This document shows, in pieces, positions 32,509 through 42,546 of a DNA stretch of 64,000 nt. The notes under the pieces were generated by a model. It worked only from the letters and a program-made list of their open reading frames with translations, did not search any database and was not told where the DNA came from. The number at the start of each line of letters is the position of its first letter. Position 1 is the stretch's first letter. The position numbers and the translations under genes were made by a program. The DNA is from Ramularia collo-cygni (taxonomy: Eukaryota > Ascomycota > Dothideomycetes > Mycosphaerellales > Mycosphaerellaceae): assembly GCF_900074925.1 (NCBI RefSeq), contig NW_019716283.1, forward strand, positions 26,529 through 90,528, given 5' to 3'.

Positions 32509-34869
32509 ATGCAGTTCACCGAGGACGAGTTGGAGGTCGAACAATCGCAAGAGCAAGAGCAGCAGCGTTATCACCACCCCGGCGCTATGGAGAGCACGTC
32601 TCCGCTCGCGCGCATGGCCAGCATGTCCAACAACAACCGCTTCTTCGGCAACACCCACTCCCGCCCTGGCAAGCAGCCCGTACGGTCCCGACCCATCGCC
32701 ACGCCGTCCGCATCATGTAGCAATGTCCCGACAATGCCCATACCAATTCCCACCAACCCGAATGTGATTCCGGGCAATACCTTACCCTCGGCGCCCGCAA
32801 GCCCGCCCACCCCTGCCCCCTCCCCGACGCCGATGAGCCGTGCGCCAGACTGGTCCAAGGCAGATCCTCGCGAGGACATTGGTCTGCTTGACCTCGACGA
32901 CGGCGATGAACATTTTTCCGCTAGCGCGACAAGCTCAGCGCGTGGTTATGGGTTCGGCTACAGGCACATGCGTGGGGCTTTTGCGGACATGGACAACGAG
33001 GAGCGGCAGCGCATGCTAGCAGAATTGCTCAACATGTGTGACGGGAAATTGCTAGGCTTTGTGGCCAACTTCGTTGGTCCGCGACTTAAGAGAGATCCTT
33101 TCTCGGTCCTTCCCAACGAGCTCTGTCTCAGGATCTTGACCTTTATCGAAGATGCAAGGACATTAGCGCGAAGCTCTCAAGTTAGCAGGAGATGGCGTGA
33201 GCTAGTCAGCGACGACATGGCATGGAAGAGCCTTTGTGAACGCCACGCATATCGGNGAATGTCAGACGGACAGCAATCAAGATCGCATCACCATGGCAGC
33301 GGGACTGGTGGTGCTTCGTCGCAGCGGCCCCAGCATCCATACGGTTACTTTGCACAAGCACAGAGTCCGACGCTCATGGCCGGCTTATCCTCCAGCGCTC
33401 CAGATCTCACACGCCACATGGGGCTCACCACCACCCCGCCTTCGATGACCCCAGCACAGCTTCGCTCTCCTTCTCGCTCGAATTCTTCCCGCCATGGTGG
33501 ACACCGACCAAAGGCCATATCCTATCGCTCGCATTTCAAGCAACGTTACCAAGTTGAGACTGCCTGGCGCCACGGTGGTCACGTCGACACCCGCCAGATA
33601 ACCCCAGATCAGGGCGTTGTAACCTCCCTCCACCTTACATCCACTTACATTATCGTAGCATTAGACAACGCGAAGATCCACGTTTTCGATACATCAGGAC
33701 GGCATTTGCGTTGTTTGCAGGGACACGTCATGGGTGTGTGGGCCATGGTACCATGTGGTGACACTCTGGTATCGGGAGGCTGCGATCGCGATGTAAGAGT
33801 ATGGGATCTGACCACAGGAATGGCCGTGCATATGCTGCGGGGACATACCAGTACAGTCCGCTGCCTCAAGATGAGTGGAACTGGACTTGCGATTTCAGGC
33901 AGCAGAGACACGACGTTGAGAGTGTGGGACGTGAAAAAGGGCGTTTGCAAGCACGTGCTTGTTGGACATCAAGCCAGTGTCCGCTGTTTGGCGATTCATG
34001 GCGATGTATGTGTCAGTGGGAGTTATGACACCACCGCCCGAGTTTGGAGCATCAGCGAGGGCCGATGCCTCAGAACTTTGCAGGGGCATTTCTCACAAAT
34101 ATATGCCATTGCCTTTGATGGGCGGAGAGTGGCAACTGGAAGCCTGGACACTTCTGTTCGAGTCTGGGACCCGCGCGACGGTCGATGCCTAGCCCAACTC
34201 CAGGGACATACAAGCTTAGTGGGCCAGCTTCAACTACGAGGCGACACTCTCGTCACCGGCGGGAGTGACGGCTCTGTTCGTGTTTGGAGTTTAAAGAGCA
34301 TGTCGGCAGTTCATCGTTTGGCCGCGCACGATAACTCCGTCACGAGCCTTCAATTCGATGAATCGCGAATCGTGTCTGGAGGTAGCGATGGTCGAGTCAA
34401 GGTGTGGGATCTGCGAACGGGCGTCCTGGTGCGCGAGCTGGGCGTTGTGGCAGAAGCAGTATGGAGAGTTGTGTTTGAAGACGAAAAGGCTGTGGTGCTG
34501 GCCAGCAGAGGTGGCAAGACTGTGATGGAAGTCTGGAGCTTCGCACCGCCTAGTGAAGATGGTAGCGACGAGATTGGACGAGTGTCCCACGTGAGCTCTC
34601 CAGGCCCCAGCATCTACCACGATGACCATCGATCTTCTTCCTACCGGTCACTGGACACCTCCAATCTCGCGAATCAGCTCGATGAGGGTCACAACGCCGA
34701 GAGGCCGACGGTCTCCTCTTCATTGCGGGTGGGAAGGACTCATCGGGAGACCTCCGAGATGCTCTTACTCGACCAAGGCGATGCTGTCATGGAGGATGTC
34801 TTCGACCCTCTGAGGGGATTCGGCGGCGCTGAACATGACGATGAGTCGGTGCGTGTTCAGAGTGGTTAG
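32509..34869 (+). CDS. F-box and WD40 repeat SCF substrate receptor (FWD-1/Cdc4-type)
   Basis: Single exon, 786 aa. Such proteins recruit phosphorylated substrates to SCF ubiquitin ligases. Residues 1 to about 150 are Q/P/S-rich. An F-box lies at about 195-245 (DPFSVLPNELCLRILTFIED, then SRRWRELVSDDMAWKSLCE). A second disordered stretch runs to about 345, and WD40 blades follow at about 365-665 with regular GHxxxV and VSGSYDTTARVW-type units. The blade set strongly resembles Neurospora FWD-1, which targets the clock protein FRQ; whether the role is shared is an inference. One ambiguous base (33256) falls just after the F-box. Confidence 0.9.
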   Translation: MQFTEDELEVEQSQEQEQQRYHHPGAMESTSPLARMASMSNNNRFFGNTHSRPGKQPVRSRPIATPSASCSNVPTMPIPIPTNPNVIPGNTLPSAPASPPTPAPSPTPMSRAPDWSKADPREDIGLLDLDDGDEHFSASATSSARGYGFGYRHMRGAFADMDNEERQRMLAELLNMCDGKLLGFVANFVGPRLKRDPFSVLPNELCLRILTFIEDARTLARSSQVSRRWRELVSDDMAWKSLCERHAYRXMSDGQQSRSHHHGSGTGGASSQRPQHPYGYFAQAQSPTLMAGLSSSAPDLTRHMGLTTTPPSMTPAQLRSPSRSNSSRHGGHRPKAISYRSHFKQRYQVETAWRHGGHVDTRQITPDQGVVTSLHLTSTYIIVALDNAKIHVFDTSGRHLRCLQGHVMGVWAMVPCGDTLVSGGCDRDVRVWDLTTGMAVHMLRGHTSTVRCLKMSGTGLAISGSRDTTLRVWDVKKGVCKHVLVGHQASVRCLAIHGDVCVSGSYDTTARVWSISEGRCLRTLQGHFSQIYAIAFDGRRVATGSLDTSVRVWDPRDGRCLAQLQGHTSLVGQLQLRGDTLVTGGSDGSVRVWSLKSMSAVHRLAAHDNSVTSLQFDESRIVSGGSDGRVKVWDLRTGVLVRELGVVAEAVWRVVFEDEKAVVLASRGGKTVMEVWSFAPPSEDGSDEIGRVSHVSSPGPSIYHDDHRSSSYRSLDTSNLANQLDEGHNAERPTVSSSLRVGRTHRETSEMLLLDQGDAVMEDVFDPLRGFGGAEHDDESVRVQSG

Positions 34870-35330
34870 GGGTCGACGCTCTGAAGCTTTGGGCGACTTT
34901 GACATTTCCGGCGCTGGTGTTTGATGGCAACACTCCACGTTTGCTGGGGTGCACATTTAAGATCATGACACGGCGAGGGCGTTATAATTATTTTTTGTCA
35001 AGGAGTTTGCATGGTGTTGGTTTCTCAAACTGAGCAGGAAGGCACGGCGAAAGGATGCGATGATTTTTTGATTCCAGGGCGCGGAGCATCGATCGAAGAT
35101 CGTCGGCCGGCAAAGATTGCAGCTTGGGTGGAGACAGTGGACGAGAAATGAAGCGAGGGACAGTGATATATAGAAGCATCGATTAACATCAGCATTCCAG
35201 TCGACGATCTGTGACGTTTATAAAATGCACATCGCTTCAGCAACTCAGCGCCCGCAATGAGGTGCCGTGGCATACATTAATGATACAAAAAGTAGGGCGC
35301 ACGGCCGCAATGTCTATAGTCCCTCGTCCC
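34870..35330. other. intergenic between convergent genes
   Basis: About 460 bp between the 3' ends of the WD40 gene and ferrochelatase. Nothing recognised. Confidence 0.45.
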
Positions 35331-36617
35331 CTACAATGTCACAGCCTCGTTGTTCTGGACGCCGCCTCCCATGAAGAACTTCTTGCTCTCCAAACATCTC
35401 TCGCTCTTGCACCCTGGACATCTCAGGCCCATTTGCGTACTGCAGACAATGCCGCTCTGTAAATGGCTCTTTGCGAGATCTGCGAGTGCGTTGATGAAGG
35501 TTGGACTGCCATTCAGACTCTCTGCTCGCCTGACTCTGCCTTCAGCGCCGGCCTCGTTGGCCTCATGGATGACTTCCTGGTCAATCTCAAACAGCGTCTC
35601 GATGTGATCGGATGTAAAAGCAATTGGCACTAGCACAATGTCCTTTTGGCCTTTCTTGATGAGCTGTGGCACCGCCTCTGCGGTCTGCATTCCCAACCAC
35701 GCAGAAGGCCCGACCTGAGACTGCCAGACGAGACGGTAGGGGTTGCGGTGTCCGAGCTGCTGCTGTACAGCGTGGACGGTAGCTGCGACCTCGGCAGGGT
35801 ATGGGTCGCCGCGGTTCACGACGCTCATGGGGAGACTGTGGGCGCTGTAGAGAATGACAACACTGTCGCGAACTTCTTCAGGATATGTCGCGAGCGTGGC
35901 AGTGATGTTCTCCGCGAACGCCTTGACCAATCCTGGGTGAGTGGGCCAACGATCGATGACACTCCACTGAATCGAGCCCTCTGCGGGGGAATTCTCGTTC
36001 CGGGTGGGTGATTCGAGGCGCTGTCTCCATTTCCAGAGCTCGTTGAGTGAGCTGCCGGTTGTGCTGCAAGAGTACTGTGGGTATTGCGTGAATGCAACGG
36101 CCCGACCTCCATTGCCCTTTCCGAAGCCATCTTCAAACAGCTTGTTGTACATTTCCTCCGTCAATGGGTTGGCATAGCGGAAGGCAACGTATGGCTTGTG
36201 GGGTGCTGACTCGGGGTTCGTCTTGTCAAGGATCTTGCACATCTCTGCGGCTTGATACTCGCNCCATTTTCTGATCGGGCTGCCTCCACCGATTCCTGCG
36301 TATTGCTTCTGGATCTTCGGTGTTCGTCTCCTGCTGATGAGCGGTCCGAGGTAATTCTGTAAAGGACCGAGAGGAATGAGGTCGGCATCGGCGAAAAGGC
36401 GAGAAAGAAAACCTCCAACTTCATCTGTGGTCGCGGGGCCGCCCATGTTCATGAAGACCATGGCCGTGGGGCCCTTCTTGCTGACCGAGTTCTGCGTGAC
36501 GGGAGGCACTACCGTGGCCATGTTTCGATCCCATCTCCGGGGCTTGTGCTGCTGAAGTGTGTGGCATTGTGAAGCGGTTGCTCGCCTTGTCAACGTCTTG
36601 ATGGGTTGACTGCTCAT
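35331..36617 (-). CDS. HEM15: ferrochelatase (terminal haem synthesis)
   Basis: Single exon, 428 aa. The enzyme inserts iron into protoporphyrin IX at the inner mitochondrial membrane. A basic, acid-free N-terminus of about 35 residues looks like a presequence. Conserved blocks are VFMNMGGPATTDEV, GIGGGSPI, QYPQYSCSTTGSS, the active-site His in LYSAHSLPM and the acidic FTSDHIETLFEID. A Cys in the SCSTTGSS block plus RCPGC....C near the C-terminus match the four ligands of the [2Fe-2S] cluster seen in animal and many fungal enzymes and absent from Saccharomyces. One n falls in the GGSPIRKW region. Confidence 0.95.
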   Translation of the reverse strand: MSSQPIKTLTRRATASQCHTLQQHKPRRWDRNMATVVPPVTQNSVSKKGPTAMVFMNMGGPATTDEVGGFLSRLFADADLIPLGPLQNYLGPLISRRRTPKIQKQYAGIGGGSPIRKWXEYQAAEMCKILDKTNPESAPHKPYVAFRYANPLTEEMYNKLFEDGFGKGNGGRAVAFTQYPQYSCSTTGSSLNELWKWRQRLESPTRNENSPAEGSIQWSVIDRWPTHPGLVKAFAENITATLATYPEEVRDSVVILYSAHSLPMSVVNRGDPYPAEVAATVHAVQQQLGHRNPYRLVWQSQVGPSAWLGMQTAEAVPQLIKKGQKDIVLVPIAFTSDHIETLFEIDQEVIHEANEAGAEGRVRRAESLNGSPTFINALADLAKSHLQSGIVCSTQMGLRCPGCKSERCLESKKFFMGGGVQNNEAVTL

Positions 36618-37302
36618 CTTCGCGATGTCGTTGGCGAATGTGGATGATGTGGCAGAAGTGTTGACCTTGCAGCTGTATCGAGTCTCGACCTGGCTCGAAA
36701 GTTTGGGAGCTATGATCAGCGCGTCATGTCAGCGGTCTCGATTGGGTGAGACTGAATGAACTAACAACTGTGTACCGAGGTGAACGCGGACAGAATTATT
36801 GTTTGCTTTCAAGTTTCGACACACCACGCTTCCAAGTTCATGGCGTCCACGATGATAAATCCATCAATTAGACCTGGTGGGTATGGCGCATCTCAAATCG
36901 ATTCTGGTGCTTGCCCCATTGGAATCGCTGCCAATGCCGCCATCCATCACTTCCCACATCTCATCTTTCGCAACACAGCAATCATACCAGACCACACATG
37001 ATCGCTGATAACTCTGTACTTGCATACTACGAGCACTGATCGTGTCCGCCTCAAGGCGTGCATTCTGACCATGGACCCCGCGAACAGCATTCGCACGCAA
37101 AACATGGCGTCAAGTTTCAGTCCGATGCTACGAGAGGTACATGGAGCTGCAGCATAATACTGCACGTCATCTAGCACAGGTAGGCGAGAGATCGTCTTGC
37201 ATTCCCCTCACGCAATACCCACCTCCGTCTCTCGGCAACGATCTTGCAAAAGCACCTCTCCCCCTGAACATACACTCTTGGTCTGTTCTTGGCCACAGAA
37301 AC
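36618..37302. other. intergenic, divergent promoter region
   Basis: 685 bp between divergent ferrochelatase and the 2EXR-like gene. No gene recognised. Confidence 0.4.
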
Positions 37303-38060
37303 ATGAACAAGCTTTTCTCCCGTCGCTCTAGCAAGAATGAGCCGCAGCCTGGAGTTGGCAACGGAGCAACTTTGAGCACTAGCTTCTTCTCGCTTCCAGC
37401 TGAGCTTAGGAACACGATATACACCCTGGCGGCTCAGGACCTTCCCCTTACCATTGTCAGGCACTCGCCAGGACTTCCAAGATCTATCCCTGGCCTCCTT
37501 CTGGCTTCGCGAAGATGTCGCATGGAGTTCCTTCCTATTCTACTGTCATGTTGTGCAATGACAGTCAAGGTTGCGGATTGCAACTTCTCGAATGTATTGC
37601 GTGTTATCGGCGGTCTATACAGCAGGGAACTGAAAGCATTGAGGATGAATAAGAACATCACCATTGTCCTCGATGCATCAGGAAGAAGCACAGAGCGAGA
37701 ATTGAGGACCAATTTGAGGTAAGCATTCATGAGCATGGCATTTGAGAGGAGGAAGCTCATCGCATTACCAGATCTTGGGTCAAGCACAAGGCACGAAATC
37801 TCGATCAACTTCCATGGCGATATCGAGCCGAAGCATGTGTCCCAGAGTGTGGACGAACTCTTGAATGTGGACATGCTAGACTGCTTGTGGTGTTGCGAGA
37901 GGGAGCCAGATCCAACGAAGAAGCTCTGGCTTGGGAAGTACGAATCATGCTAGAGGGTATTGACGATACGTGGAGTGATCGCATCAATCCTGTTATTTCG
38001 TCCAAGATGGATCGTTTCTTGAAGACTGGCAGCAGAATCAGGAGGGCTGGATCTAAATGA
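37303..38060 (+). CDS. 2EXR/F-box-like protein of unknown function
   Basis: Two exons (37303-37718 and 37772-38060) with a 53 nt intron; 234 aa. After a basic N-terminus the motif SFFSLPAELRNTIYTLA is typical of the 2EXR/F-box-like families expanded in plant-associated and soil fungi. The following GLLLASRRCRMEFLPILLS also fits that pattern. The second exon continues an open frame (SWVKHKARNLDQLPWRYRA onward) and ends in a basic helix. Coding length is divisible by three only when the intron is removed. Role unknown. Confidence 0.7.
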
Positions 38061-38421
38061 GCGGAGCTTCGATAGCTGTTTCACTCTTAATGTCCGTCTG
38101 TGCTCTGGAGTATATCTATCTTTTGATTTGAATGACAGCTGCTGCAGAAATTCAACACAAGCGAAGGCGAAGCAGTGGTAGATACCTTACGGTCCCTTTT
38201 AGAGGCTAGTGGCAGTACCTCCCTAATTGGGAAATAGTGTAGACACAGCGGAAATCGGAGTCATTCCGTTCAAGTGTTCCGTTGTCCCTAGAGTTCCGCT
38301 GTCAAACACCGACGTCCACGACCAGAGATAAAAGGACGCTCGGAGACAGCAATTCTCACCACTACTACAAGTTCGATAGTTCGACGCAGCAAGCCGAAAA
38401 GGGACCTCCACGACTCCGACA
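38061..38421. other. intergenic
   Basis: Promoter side of the decarboxylase gene. An AT-rich patch (agagataaaagga) lies about 95 bp before its start. Nothing else recognised. Confidence 0.4.
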
Positions 38422-40083
38422 ATGGTAAATGTAAACGGGACAAATGGCGAAAGCTATGGCGACTCCGGGCNTGACCATCGTACGGTGCCACCAATGGGTA
38501 TGACGGGAGAGCAATTCAAGACCGCTGCGGCTTCAGTCACGAGTGAAATTGAGCAGTATTACTCGGAACTGTCTTCACGACCCGTTTTGCCCTCAATTTC
38601 GCCAGGATATCTGCAAAAACTTCTCCCAGCATCACCACCGGAAACTGGCCAGTCATGGCAGGATATTGAGAAGGATATCGAGCGAACAATCATGCCCGGA
38701 ATGACCAACTGGCAGAGTCCCAAGTTCATGGCCTTCTTCCCTGCGAGTAGTACATATCCTGGGATGCTAGGCGAGATGTGGAGCGCAGCATTGACCGCAC
38801 CTGCTTTCAATTGGATCTGCTCTCCAGTTGTGACCGAGCTGGAAACCATTGTTCTGGACTGGATGGCTCAGGCACTTGACCTACCGAGCGCTTTCCACTC
38901 GAAAGAAGCTGGTGGTGGTGTCATTCAAGGTTCTGCCTCAGAAGCCATTGTCACCGTCATGGTGGCTGCTCGTGAACGTTACATACGCCGACAAGTGGAA
39001 CGTGAAGGATTAAAAGATGTAGAGGAGATTGAAGACAGATCATGCGAGATACGTTCCAAGCTTGTAGCTTTGGCATCAGATCAGGCACATTCATCCTCCC
39101 AGAAAGCAGCAACGATTGCAGGAACTCGATTTCGAAGCATTGCCACACACCATGCTGATGCGTATGCCATGAAAGGACAGAACATACGCCAAAAGATTGA
39201 AGAGCTGCTAGCAAAGGGTCTACATCCATACTATTTGACAGTGTCGATCGGGACCACCGCTACTTGCGCAGTGGACGACTTTGCATCCATTGCCGATGTT
39301 GCGCGAGACTATCCTGATATTTGGATCCACTGCGATGCCGCGTATGCTGGCGCGGCGCTTGTTCTTCCAGAATACCAGCACCTCTCGCACCAAATGAAAC
39401 TTGTGGACTCATTCGACTTCAACATGCACAAGTGGCTGTTGACAAATTTCGATGCTTCCTGTCTGTATGTGCAGAACCGACGAGACCTCACCGATGCCCT
39501 GAGCATTACACCATCATATCTTAAGAACCAATTCACCGAAACCGGTCTTGTTACGGACTATCGGGACTGGCAAATACCGCTTGGAAGAAGATTCCGTTCA
39601 TTGAAGATCTGGTTCGTGGTGAGGACCTGGGGTATCAAAGGCCTGCAAGAACATATAAGACATCACATCGCTCTGGGAAACCTCTTCGCCGATCTTGTGA
39701 GAGGCAGGAGCGATCTGTTCAGTATACTATCACCTCCGGACTTCGCCCTCACGGTTCTGACGATCAATACTCGCAATTCGCAAAATCCGCAATTGGGCGC
39801 TAAGGACAGTGCCGACGAAGAGAAGATAGAAGACCCCGGCAAGCTTCCTTCCCAGTCCAACACCAGTGATGCGACGNTAAAGGCCAGGAATGAGATCACT
39901 ATGGAGGTTTTCGCCCTGATAGATGAGCGGAAAGAGTTCTTCCTCACCTCTACCGTTGTCAACGGCGTCAGTGCAATTCGCGTTGTGGCTGCGAATCCAC
40001 TTGCCGAGGAGAAGTATGTTAGGAAAGTGTTTGAAGATCTGGTGGCGACGACTGAGGAGGTCATATCGAAGCGCCTGCTGTAG
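38422..40083 (+). CDS. aromatic-L-amino-acid decarboxylase (PLP enzyme)
   Basis: Single exon, 553 aa. The group II pyridoxal-phosphate decarboxylase family acts on tyrosine, tryptophan or DOPA. Visible motifs are HPKFMAFFPASSTYP-like NWQSPKFMAFF, GGGVIQGSASEA, the PLP-binding Asp in WIHCDAAYAG, the Schiff-base Lys in DFNMHKWLLTNFD, and LGRRFRSLKIWFVVRTWG near the C-terminus. Length is slightly above the usual 480-510 because of an insertion of about 45 polar residues near 450-500 that contains one n. Substrate specificity cannot be read. The 3' end lies 83 bp from that of the convergent SDR gene. Confidence 0.92.
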   Translation: MVNVNGTNGESYGDSGXDHRTVPPMGMTGEQFKTAAASVTSEIEQYYSELSSRPVLPSISPGYLQKLLPASPPETGQSWQDIEKDIERTIMPGMTNWQSPKFMAFFPASSTYPGMLGEMWSAALTAPAFNWICSPVVTELETIVLDWMAQALDLPSAFHSKEAGGGVIQGSASEAIVTVMVAARERYIRRQVEREGLKDVEEIEDRSCEIRSKLVALASDQAHSSSQKAATIAGTRFRSIATHHADAYAMKGQNIRQKIEELLAKGLHPYYLTVSIGTTATCAVDDFASIADVARDYPDIWIHCDAAYAGAALVLPEYQHLSHQMKLVDSFDFNMHKWLLTNFDASCLYVQNRRDLTDALSITPSYLKNQFTETGLVTDYRDWQIPLGRRFRSLKIWFVVRTWGIKGLQEHIRHHIALGNLFADLVRGRSDLFSILSPPDFALTVLTINTRNSQNPQLGAKDSADEEKIEDPGKLPSQSNTSDATXKARNEITMEVFALIDERKEFFLTSTVVNGVSAIRVVAANPLAEEKYVRKVFEDLVATTEEVISKRLL

Positions 40084-40166
40084 AACAGCAATTGACTGCT
40101 AGGCGGTGTCCATGCATATAGAGAATACATGAGGCCACCAGAAAATACAGTTGCAAAGTTTAAGCT

Positions 40167-41207
40167 CTAGCACGAGCTACCCGCCTGCTTCCCGCCAAGC
40201 TTCATCTGGTTCATAGTCTCCGTTGCCTCCTCCTTGAACTCATCCAGCCATCGACTTTGTGGCTTTCTGTCGTAAACAACGTCACCCATGGTCCAGGTCA
40301 TTCTCTTGCGATCCGTTTCCTCGTCCACATCATTATCAGGACATCTGAACGGATTAGCACGAGTTCAAATCCTTTAAACTGAGATTGGGGCGTGGTTCGA
40401 GAAGAGCCATGTGCCTCCAACATCTCGTGTGGCAACTTACATGATATAAAAGGATCCATCCATCTTCTTGTACAGGTAGTCAGCGACCTACGGGCATTCG
40501 GTATTAGTACGGAGCATAAAAAGATTTGCATCCCCTGTGCGTCGAAGTATTCCTCTCACCTGCTCAGGGGCCCAGGCACCCGCGGGCTTCTCCTTCGTGG
40601 CGCCGCCTCCGGTCAGTCCCGTGAATGTCCATCCTGGGACAAGCAGATGCACCGAAGTGCTGGGACTTGACTTGGTCAGATCAAAGGATAGGTGCTCCGT
40701 AAGAGTCTTGACCGCAGATTTGGACGCATTGTAAGCAGGGTTACCGGGTGGGTTCGTGATTCCCTGTTTGGATCCCGTGACGACGATCGCCTTCCTGTCC
40801 GCGGTGTTGTTCTCGAAGTGAGAGACAAACGTGTTGAGACCGTTNACGACGCCAAACAGATTGACCTCAAATATCTTCTGGAAGTAGGCACTGTCGTCCC
40901 ATTTACCGTTCAAACCAATTCCTGCATTCAAATGCAAGAAGTCGAGCTTCTTGCCGCTATTCTCGACGCTCGTTTTGAGGCTTGCCCAGTCGGACAGGGA
41001 GCCGACATCCATCGTGTGGAATTCCACGCTTCCCTTGGTTGAGATTGCTGATTTGGCGGAAGCAAGCGCTGAACTGTTGTTGTCGACAAGAATGAGGTCC
41101 ATAGAGTGCGCAGCACAAAGCTTCGCAACGGAGAGGCCAACTCCCGATGCCGCTCCTGTAATCAAAGCGGTCGCGCCGGACCTGAAGACTGCAGTGGGAG
41201 AAGCCAT
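40167..41207 (-). CDS. short-chain dehydrogenase/reductase, cytosolic
   Basis: Three exons (40560-41207, 40441-40487 and 40167-40344) with introns of 72 and 96 nt; 290 aa. The cofactor motif TGAASGVG, the NAG strand (HLNAGIG) and YNASK (Tyr and Lys) show an active SDR fold. A Ser precedes in TGSKQGI, weaker than the usual GSxxG. The C-terminus is extended (ADYLYKKMDGSFYI, then CPDNDVDEETDRKRM and a charged tail). The family is broad and the substrate cannot be named. The gene is divergent from the AlaX-like gene across 264 bp. Confidence 0.88.
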
Positions 41208-41471
41208 TGTAAGTTGCTGAACAGCCTTGTTGCAATTGCAGAGAAAAGGTCGTGAAAGGGAATGGGAACCAAAAGTAGCCGTTTTGCCTGGAGCTCATAT
41301 GACGTTAGTTGCCCGGCGATTGGCCGTGCAGCATCTTATCTCCGCCAGTGTCTACTTTATCTCAGATCTCAAACGCACGCCCTATCATCAACAATGGCGT
41401 GGGATTGAGACTCCACACATATTTTGGCTTTCCGGGGCCTGTCAATGGGTTATGCTCGCAGCAATATCAAC
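41208..41471. promoter_or_regulatory. shared promoter of the SDR and AlaX genes
   Basis: 264 bp between two divergent genes. No specific element identified. Confidence 0.35.
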
Positions 41472-42278
41472 ATGCAACGTACTTCTCTGATATACCAGCG
41501 CAATGGCAAGCTTTCCACTTTCCAAGCTGCGGTCACAGCTGTCAAGGTCTTTTCTTCTCTTGAGCCCGCCGACAAGGCTCTTTCCAAACAAAGTCAAGAA
41601 GACGATCACGTTGTCATCACAGACGAAACCATTTTTCACCCTCAAGGAGGTGGGCAGCCCTCTGACGAAGGTGTAATGGAAGGAGAATCCGGAGACAAGT
41701 TCGATGTACACCTCGTACGAATGGCAGCCACCGAACCCAATCTAGTATTCCATTTCGGCCGGTTCCAAACCCCATCCTCAATATTCCATCCAGGCCAGAA
41801 AATCACACAGAATATTGACGCGGAGAAAAGACTGCTGTACTCGCGCTATCACTCTGCCGGCCACGTTCTCGGAGCGGCAGTGAGACATACTTTGGAGCAT
41901 AGCGTCCCAGGCTTCGATGAAATCAAAGCATCACATTTCCCGGACTCGGCATCGTGTGAATTCACGGGCTTGATAGAAGGAAAGTGGAAGGACGATATCC
42001 AGAAGCTGGTGGATACGTACATCGAAAAGGACATGCCAATTGAGATCGATTGGTGGGATGAAGCTGACTTCAAGGCGAACCACTTGGAGCGATTGACGCC
42101 TGACCGCAAGGCCATGGGAATGGACGATAGTGAGAAGTTTCGGGTGGTGAAAATTGTAGGAGCGGAAACGTATCCGTGTGGAGGGACTCATGTTGATAGC
42201 ACAAAGCTATGTGGAACGACGCAAGTGAAGAAAATTAGTCGTTCAAAAGGAACCAGTCGTGTCAGCTATCTGCTATAA
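41472..42278 (+). CDS. AlaX-type alanyl-tRNA editing protein
   Basis: Single exon, 268 aa from the Met before QRTSLIYQ; an in-frame ATG at 41445 would add nine residues. Free-standing AlaX proteins hydrolyse mischarged Ser- or Gly-tRNA(Ala). The chain shows the GGGQPSDEG loop, the zinc-site HSAGH at about residues 127-131 and CGGTHV at about 236, i.e. the HxxxH...CxxxH set of the AlaRS editing domain. It lacks the alanyl-tRNA synthetase catalytic domain, so it acts in trans. The gene lies divergent from the SDR gene. Confidence 0.9.
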   Translation: MQRTSLIYQRNGKLSTFQAAVTAVKVFSSLEPADKALSKQSQEDDHVVITDETIFHPQGGGQPSDEGVMEGESGDKFDVHLVRMAATEPNLVFHFGRFQTPSSIFHPGQKITQNIDAEKRLLYSRYHSAGHVLGAAVRHTLEHSVPGFDEIKASHFPDSASCEFTGLIEGKWKDDIQKLVDTYIEKDMPIEIDWWDEADFKANHLERLTPDRKAMGMDDSEKFRVVKIVGAETYPCGGTHVDSTKLCGTTQVKKISRSKGTSRVSYLL

Positions 42279-42546
42279 TCCATGCGGGGAATACTGACCT
42301 GCTGCTAGGGAGGGATCTAAATCATGTTGGGTGTTCATACTGATCATATCTAGAGTCATGGTGACTCGTACCACGCACTCGTTCGCTGTCGTAGTATTAC
42401 AATTTTAGATGTACAGGAAAAAGAGTACCGCTTTTCATCAGATCGTAAAGAGCATTCTTCGTGCCCTATTGCGTCGTTTCTCATCGTGAAGGATAGCTGC
42501 CACCGCTGTAGCTGAACAGCGAATGAACAGATCTAGTGCGAATGGT
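42279..42546. other. intergenic between convergent genes
   Basis: 268 bp, nothing recognised. Confidence 0.45.
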
